Assembly: GCA_947631025.1 (NCBI GenBank)
Contig: CANRKA010000011.1
Span: 1 to 34,221, forward strand
DNA length: 34,221 bases
Direction of reading: 5' to 3'
Origin: an uncultured Clostridia bacterium
GTDB taxonomy: Bacteria; Bacillota; Clostridia; TANB77; CAG-508
This document shows positions 34,158-34,221 of the stretch, piece by piece. The position numbers were made by a program, and so were the translations under genes. Numbering within the stretch: the first letter of the stretch is position 1; every line of letters begins with the position of its first letter. Under the pieces are notes generated by a model. That model had not been told where the DNA came from. It saw nothing but the letters and a program-made list of their open reading frames with translations, and did no database searches.

Positions 34158-34221
<64 letters not shown>

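Overview
The window is a very AT-rich stretch (by eye below 30% GC) from a spore-forming, Gram-positive member of the Clostridia, probably an uncultured gut-type lineage. Evidence is the spore genes (spoIIM, cotJA-cotJB-cotJC), the AGGAGG-type ribosome binding sites, AGA-dominated arginine usage, and the gene families present. Gene density is high and almost all genes are on the + strand. I see no rRNA, tRNA, CRISPR array, insertion sequence or prophage.

Layout: 0.3-3.2 kb, a long-chain acyl-CoA synthetase and a PssD/PssE (Alg14/Alg13-type) glycosyltransferase pair. 3.4-5.5 kb, a degenerate HD-like protein with a small partner, and an EndoQ-type PHP nuclease. 5.6-9 kb, spoIIM, xerD and rny. 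9.1-10.4 kb, the cotJ spore-coat operon. 10.6-13.3 kb, a DUF6512-like membrane protein, a GT39-type glycosyltransferase with a frame change, and a zinc-ribbon YvyF-like protein. 13.3-16.2 kb, tmcAL (- strand), rnhA and an MscS channel. 16.3-19.6 kb, a secreted dockerin-bearing glucosaminidase and a membrane-anchored Ig/cadherin-like surface protein. 19.7-21.5 kb, a split transketolase. 21.6-26.2 kb, pyrH-frr-ispA-uppS-cdsA-rseP, linking ribosome recycling to undecaprenyl and phospholipid synthesis. 26.3-28.4 kb, a - strand membrane protein with a frame change and a divergent G5/SH3/glucosaminidase protein. 28.6-30.4 kb, rpsB-tsf. 30.6-33.2 kb, glgP. 33.3 kb to the end, two tandem pilin-like genes that start with an (AG)n microsatellite; the second is cut by the window edge.

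The main observation: three genes (GT39 at 12440, the - strand membrane protein at 26702-26704, the pilin-like gene at 33713) need a +1 frame change to be full length. At all three the zero-frame codon at the junction is CGG, and skipping its C gives a GGN glycine codon and an uninterrupted protein. I went through every CGG trinucleotide in the window. Roughly 30 lie in genes in the other two frames; none is in frame in any intact gene. CGT, CGC and CGA are all used in frame. The simplest reading is that CGG is unassigned (no tRNA-Arg with anticodon CCG) and that ribosomes bypass it by a +1 shift onto GGN. This would be a codon-vacancy form of frameshifting that lets genes with an extra C still make full-length protein. 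All three affected genes encode envelope proteins.

The second observation is the in-frame AG repeat (13 units in one copy, at least 21 in the other) just after the start codons of the pilin-like genes. It looks like a contingency locus for phase variation, in an array whose spacer holds a 136-base imperfect inverted repeat and a separate promoter.
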